From NCBI GenBank assembly GCA_030640045.1, contig DAOWKF010000044.1:1-8022 (forward strand): 8,022 nt of DNA. Direction: 5' to 3'. The notes below the pieces were generated by a model. The model made no database searches and was not told where the DNA came from. It saw only the letters and a program-made list of their open reading frames with translations. This document shows, piece by piece, positions 6,534 through 8,022 of this stretch. This stretch comes from Candidatus Omnitrophota bacterium (GTDB lineage: Bacteria; NPL-UPA2; BS750m-G34). Numbering within the stretch: the first letter of the stretch is position 1; every line of letters begins with the position of its first letter. The translations under genes and the position numbers were made by a program.

Positions 6534-7089
6534 AATACATCTTCGTGACCTTTTTCCATAGCCCTTTGGCCTTGAGTATTAATTCAATTACCTCCCGTAC
6601 TGCTCCTTTTCCGCCGGGAGCAGAAGTAATCAGGTGGGCAAACGGGAGGACGTCTTGACTTGCGTCTGCCACTGCAGCGCTTAAACCTGCCCGCTTCATA
6701 ATCGGTATATCATGCAGGTCATCGCCGACATAGGCTATTTCTCTGTCCCTGAGATTATATTTCTTTTTTATTTCATTATAGACTTTAAGCTTTCTTGGGG
6801 TATTCAAGTAGACAAAGTCCACATGCATCTGTTTCGCACGCGGTCTGACCACCTTCGACATTCTCCCGGATATAATCCCGAGCTTAAAACCTGCCCTCTT
6901 CCATAAAACAGCGCCAACACCATCTCTGACATAAAAACATTTACTCTCTCTGCCATTCTCATCCATTATAATTCCGCCATCAGTCAAGACCCCATCCACA
7001 TCCAGGATGAGAAAGGAGATATTGCGCATCCGGCGGGCGGGGCTACATCGTAAATCTTTCACCGAGGTATATTTCACGCGCCTTTTCAC
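6526..7089 (-). CDS. kdsC: 3-deoxy-D-manno-octulosonate-8-phosphate phosphatase (HAD superfamily)
   Basis: Up to 187 residues; removes phosphate from Kdo-8-phosphate to give Kdo in the cytoplasm. HAD motif I is DVDGVLTDG with nucleophile Asp30 and acid/base Asp32 (numbered from the GTG at 7089). Motif II is ISGR (Ser74), the motif III lysine is probably Lys100, and motif IV is YVGDDLHD (Asp123, Asp124). The tail has the family stretch GGKGAVREV. There is no cap domain, as expected for this tetrameric C0-type family. The start is uncertain. GTG at 7089 has a Shine-Dalgarno-like AGAGGAG but overlaps the conserved end of lptB by 47 nt. ATG at 7029 gives a 167-residue protein starting MRNISFLILDVDG, close to family N-termini, 13 nt after the lptB stop. 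The end overlaps lptC/A by 8 nt (ATGAGTAG). Family assignment is firm. Confidence 0.92.
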   Translation of the reverse strand: MKRRVKYTSVKDLRCSPARRMRNISFLILDVDGVLTDGGIIMDENGRESKCFYVRDGVGAVLWKRAGFKLGIISGRMSKVVRPRAKQMHVDFVYLNTPRKLKVYNEIKKKYNLRDREIAYVGDDLHDIPIMKRAGLSAAVADASQDVLPFAHLITSAPGGKGAVREVIELILKAKGLWKKVTKMYYE

Positions 7090-7771
7090 TGTTTATAAGC
7101 TCCTCTGAGGTCCCGGAAAATAAAATTTTCCCCTCATACATAATATAGGCATGATCGGTAATCTCCAGGGTTTCTCGGACACTATGATCGGTAATAAGTA
7201 TTCCATAACCATTCTTTTTTAGATTATTGACAATCTTCTGAATCTCAAAAACAGCAATGGGGTCTATTCCTGTAAACGGCTCATCCAGCAGGATAAATGA
7301 AGGCTCAGTAACCAGTGTCCTGCATATCTCCAGCCTCCTCCTCTCACCGCCTGATAGGGTATAGGCCTTACTGTTTGTGAGATGTGATATCTGAAGATCT
7401 TCCAAAAGCTCTGCGAGTCTCTTTTTTCTATCTTTCTTGTCAATGTTCTTACATGTCTCAAGGATCGCCATGATATTCTCTTCAACTGTAAGATTGCGGA
7501 AGACCGAAGGCTCCTGGCTGAGGTAACCTATCCCTGCCCTTGCCCTTCGATACATAGGATAACGGGTGATATCTTTTTCATCTAAAAAAATTTTACCATC
7601 ATTTGGTCTCTCCATCCCCACCATCATATAAAAGACAGTGGTTTTACCTGCTCCGTTAGGGCCCAAAAGCCCTACGACCTCACCACGCCGGACATCAATC
7701 CCTACGCCATTAACTACCCTGCGTCTATGATAAAATTTAACTAACCCTTCAGCCCTTAATTTTTGCAGCAT
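7043..7771 (-). CDS. lptB: LPS export ABC transporter ATP-binding protein LptB
   Basis: A 242-residue ABC ATPase, matching the usual LptB length of about 240. It drives extraction of LPS from the inner membrane through LptF/LptG and the LptC-LptA bridge. Visible motifs in order are Walker A GPNGAGKTT (37-45), Q-loop Gln86 in GYLSQEPSVF, signature LSGGE (139-143), Walker B FILLDE (159-164), D-loop after PFTGIDP, and switch His196 in LITDHSVRETL. The ending YLGERFTM resembles the E. coli LptB tail and separates it from generic branched-chain amino acid transporter ATPases. All catalytic residues are present. The ATG directly follows the kdsD stop, with AGGGGTGG as a likely ribosome site. The gene lies upstream of kdsC and of lptC/A; in E. 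coli lptB comes after lptA. The membrane subunits LptF/LptG are not in the window. Confidence 0.96.
   Translation of the reverse strand: MLQKLRAEGLVKFYHRRRVVNGVGIDVRRGEVVGLLGPNGAGKTTVFYMMVGMERPNDGKIFLDEKDITRYPMYRRARAGIGYLSQEPSVFRNLTVEENIMAILETCKNIDKKDRKKRLAELLEDLQISHLTNSKAYTLSGGERRRLEICRTLVTEPSFILLDEPFTGIDPIAVFEIQKIVNNLKKNGYGILITDHSVRETLEITDHAYIMYEGKILFSGTSEELINSEKAREIYLGERFTM
7100..7106 (-). promoter_or_regulatory. Shine-Dalgarno-like motif that would favour the upstream GTG start of kdsC
   Basis: AGAGGAG on the minus strand, 10 nt before the GTG at 7089. It lies within lptB codons for Glu-Glu-Leu, so it may be a coincidence of coding sequence. If functional, kdsC begins at 7089 and overlaps lptB by 47 nt. 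If not, the ATG at 7029, 13 nt after the lptB stop, is the start. Confidence 0.3.
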
Positions 7772-8022
7772 CTATACCACCCCTGCCTTTAGAATGTCCT
7801 GGACATCAAGCATGCCAATGGGTCTGCCTCTCTTATCTATAACAGGCAGTTCGTCAATTTTCTTTTCTCTGAGTATCTGCAACGCCTCGGAGGCAAGACA
7901 CCCGCCTCTTATAGTTTTGGGTTTTTTAGTCATAACGTCTTTCACTGGACGCTCTAAAATCTTGTGGTCTTTTTCGAGATGTCTCCTTAAATCTCCGTCG
8001 GTAAATATCCCTGCGAGTTCCC
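7772..8022 (-). CDS. kdsD: D-arabinose-5-phosphate isomerase, C-terminal part (partial, 5' end outside window)
   Basis: The last 82 codons of a gene entering from the right edge, read in frame from base 8020 to a TAG at 7774-7772. The visible protein is the CBS-domain tail of a KdsD/KpsF-type isomerase. It opens with the segment IFTDGDLRRHL, typical of the linker between the two CBS repeats. A second CBS repeat follows (about residues 27-82 of the visible part, with DELPVID and GMLDVQDILKAGVV), close to the E. coli KdsD ending as I remember it. The catalytic SIS domain lies outside the window. KdsD converts ribulose-5-phosphate to arabinose-5-phosphate, the first step to Kdo in the cytoplasm; the CBS pair is probably regulatory. 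The stop codon directly abuts the lptB ATG (TAGATG), so translation is probably coupled. The kdsC gene two places downstream supports the KdsD assignment. GutQ-type paralogues share this architecture and cannot be excluded from the tail alone. Confidence 0.88.
   Translation of the reverse strand, partial: ELAGIFTDGDLRRHLEKDHKILERPVKDVMTKKPKTIRGGCLASEALQILREKKIDELPVIDKRGRPIGMLDVQDILKAGVV
7777..7784 (-). promoter_or_regulatory. Probable ribosome binding site of lptB
   Basis: On the minus strand the purine-rich stretch AGGGGTGG ends 5 nt before the lptB ATG at 7771. It lies inside the last codons of kdsD. It is one of the few Shine-Dalgarno-like sites in this operon at a conventional distance, and it supports the chosen lptB start. 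Confidence 0.4.

Noticed and set aside
1..8022. Mobile elements, CRISPR arrays, tRNA or rRNA genes, defence systems
   Set aside because: The window is almost fully filled with conserved core genes; I saw no direct repeats, transposase motifs, cloverleaf sequences or unknown accessory genes.

Overview
All genes in the window lie on the minus strand, so the map reads from high to low coordinates. There are twelve genes, two of them cut by the window edges. In transcription order they are kdsD (3' end), lptB, kdsC, an lptC-lptA fusion, a bifunctional-nuclease-family gene (DUF151), rpsB, tsf, pyrH, frr, uppS, cdsA and dxr (5' part). Every junction is an overlap or a gap of at most 35 nt. There is no room for an internal terminator and no sizeable non-coding stretch, so the block looks like one long, translationally coupled operon.

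The organism is a bacterium with an LPS-type outer membrane, shown by the Kdo synthesis genes and the Lpt export genes. It uses the MEP isoprenoid route (dxr). Base composition is moderate, roughly 40-45% G+C by eye. The proteins are clear family members but diverge from proteobacterial versions, with a short EF-Ts, an LptC-LptA fusion and several unusual residues at normally conserved sites. This suits an uncultured or deep-branching Gram-negative lineage. An Omnitrophota/PVC-like origin is my guess and the sequence does not prove it.

Region by region: 8022-5577 holds Kdo synthesis (KdsD isomerase, KdsC phosphatase) and LPS transport (LptB ATPase, LptC/LptA periplasmic bridge). 5568-5170 is a DUF151 protein that joins the envelope genes to the translation genes. 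5166-2462 is the classic block for ribosomal protein S2, EF-Ts, UMP kinase and ribosome recycling factor. 2456/2426-1 is the lipid-precursor block: undecaprenyl-PP synthase, CDP-diacylglycerol synthase and DXP reductoisomerase.

The genes fit together metabolically. DXR supplies isoprenoid precursors to UppS for the lipid carrier. PyrH supplies pyrimidine nucleotides needed for CTP, which both CdsA and Kdo activation use. KdsD/KdsC make Kdo, and LptB plus LptC/A export the finished LPS. The operon therefore links translation capacity to envelope growth.

I found no mobile element, CRISPR array, RNA gene or recognisable novel defence system. The points most worth a second look are the LptC-LptA fusion, the placement of LPS export genes and a DUF151 gene directly upstream of rpsB, the lack of an ATG start for uppS, and a set of substitutions at normally invariant positions in CdsA, DXR, PyrH and UppS.
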